From assembly GCA_021812825.1 (NCBI GenBank), contig JAKAMO010000117.1:1-6845 (forward strand): a DNA stretch of 6,845 nucleotides, read 5' to 3'. The position numbers and the translations under genes are program-made. The notes under the pieces were generated by a model that made no database searches, was not told where the DNA came from, and saw nothing but the letters and a program-made list of their open reading frames with translations. The number at the start of each line of letters is the position of its first letter. Position 1 is the first letter of the stretch. The DNA comes from a bacterium. GTDB taxonomy: Bacteria > Elusimicrobiota > Elusimicrobia > Elusimicrobiales > UBA9959. Shown piece after piece: positions 6,007-6,845 of the stretch.

Positions 6007-6845
6007 ATGAAGACGATGACACTGGGCAAGAAAGAGATACACGTTAACGAGAACCAGGCTAAGGTTATAAAGGACAAGTACCTGCGCGAGGACAAGAGCG
6101 CCGAGGAACTTTTCGAGCGCGTAGCCCACAACATTTCGCTTTCCGAGCTGATCTTCCATCCCGACGCCGAGAAATGGGGCGTCTTCGAGGGGGTCGCCGT
6201 CCGCACGGTGCCGGCCGCCACCGACGGCACCCAGTCCCGCACCCTTCTTTTCCACGAGGGTCTCGCCGAATCCTCGGAGCGCGAGGCCAACTTCATGAAG
6301 TTCGTGGCCAACCTCGAGAAGGCCTACAAGGACGTGCCGGAGGCCCGCGAGGCGGCCGACCGCTGGAAGCTGGACTTCTACAACCTGATGGCCGGCTTCG
6401 ACTTCCTGCCCAATTCCCCCACGCTGATGAACGCCGGGCGCGACCTGCAGCAGCTCTCGGCCTGCTACGTGCTGCCCGTTCCGGACTCGATGGAGGGCAT
6501 AGCCAAGGCGCTGACCGCGCAGAGCCTGATCCAGAAGTCGGGCGGCGGCACCGGCTTCTCGTTCTGCCGCGTGCGCCCGAAGGGCGACGTGGTCAAGAAG
6601 ACCAACGGCGTGGCCTCCGGCGCGATCTCGTTCATGAAGCTCTTCGACAAGCTGACCGACGTTGTCAAGCAGGGCGGCACGCGCCGCGGCGCGAACATGG
6701 GCATCATCCCGTACAACCACCCGGAGATCAAGGACTTCATCACGATAAAGTCCCAGCAGGGCGTGCTGGAGAACTTCAACATCTCGATAGCCCTCGACGA
6801 CAAGTTCATGAAGGCCGTGGAGACCAACGCCAATTACGACCTGGT
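6007..6845 (+). CDS. nrdJ: Adenosylcobalamin-dependent (class II) ribonucleoside-diphosphate reductase, N-terminal part
   Basis: The frame is open from ATG 6007 to the right edge (279 full codons), so the gene is cut by the window. The ATG has GAGGA six bases upstream. The enzyme reduces ribonucleotides to deoxyribonucleotides in the cytoplasm, using a coenzyme B12-generated thiyl radical. Family signatures are FLPNSPTLMNAG (133-144), QLSACYVLPVPDSMEGI (149-165) with C153 as the expected first redox cysteine, KSGGGTGFSF (177-186), GVASGAISFM (201-210), KQGGTRRGANMG (221-232) and NFNISIAL (257-264). There is no recognisable ATP-cone at the N-terminus. The radical cysteine and the C-terminal redox pair lie beyond the window. 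The call as class II rather than class I rests on the NrdJ-type run of these motifs. It is divergent from the sigma-54 operon, with no evident functional link. Confidence 0.92.
   Translation, partial: MKTMTLGKKEIHVNENQAKVIKDKYLREDKSAEELFERVAHNISLSELIFHPDAEKWGVFEGVAVRTVPAATDGTQSRTLLFHEGLAESSEREANFMKFVANLEKAYKDVPEAREAADRWKLDFYNLMAGFDFLPNSPTLMNAGRDLQQLSACYVLPVPDSMEGIAKALTAQSLIQKSGGGTGFSFCRVRPKGDVVKKTNGVASGAISFMKLFDKLTDVVKQGGTRRGANMGIIPYNHPEIKDFITIKSQQGVLENFNISIALDDKFMKAVETNANYDL

Noticed and set aside
5956..6833. Minus-strand open frames opposite nrdJ (5956-6720, 6465-6833)
   Set aside because: They are antisense to well-conserved ribonucleotide reductase motifs and show no family features of their own.

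Overview
The window is a G+C-rich bacterial fragment. It has four genes on the minus strand (one running off the left edge) and one on the plus strand running off the right edge. No phage, IS, tRNA or rRNA gene is visible. The fibre-type surface protein, NtrC-type regulation and cobalamin-dependent ribonucleotide reductase would fit several Gram-negative, often uncultured lineages (Elusimicrobiota/Omnitrophota or deltaproteobacterial relatives). This is a low-confidence guess from gene style, not from a marker gene.

Layout. Positions 1-1896 (minus) encode the first 632 residues of a secreted, repetitive, fibre-like protein. Positions 1897-2229 are an A+T-richer intergenic region. It holds a near-perfect -24/-12 (sigma-54) promoter facing the fibre gene and, about 200-260 bp upstream of it, three related 18-bp palindromes. 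Positions 2230-5760 (minus) are a tight three-gene operon, in transcription order: a short, divergent sigma-54 factor (RpoN family), a soluble PAS histidine kinase overlapping it by 4 bp (ATGA), and an NtrC-type response regulator 10 bp further on. Positions 5761-6006 are a divergent promoter region. From 6007 on the plus strand is the N-terminal part of a class II ribonucleotide reductase (nrdJ), preceded by a long, possibly structured leader.

How the parts may work together (inference). The kinase would phosphorylate the regulator. The regulator would bind the three palindromes, which begin 1 bp after its own stop codon. Its AAA+ domain (intact GAFTGA loop) would then remodel sigma-54 RNA polymerase at the -24/-12 promoter and switch on the fibre gene. 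Because the operon also encodes its own unusual sigma-54, the locus looks like a self-contained circuit: sigma factor, sensor, activator, enhancer, promoter and surface-protein target. This is the most interesting feature of the window. The ribonucleotide reductase seems to be an unrelated divergent neighbour.
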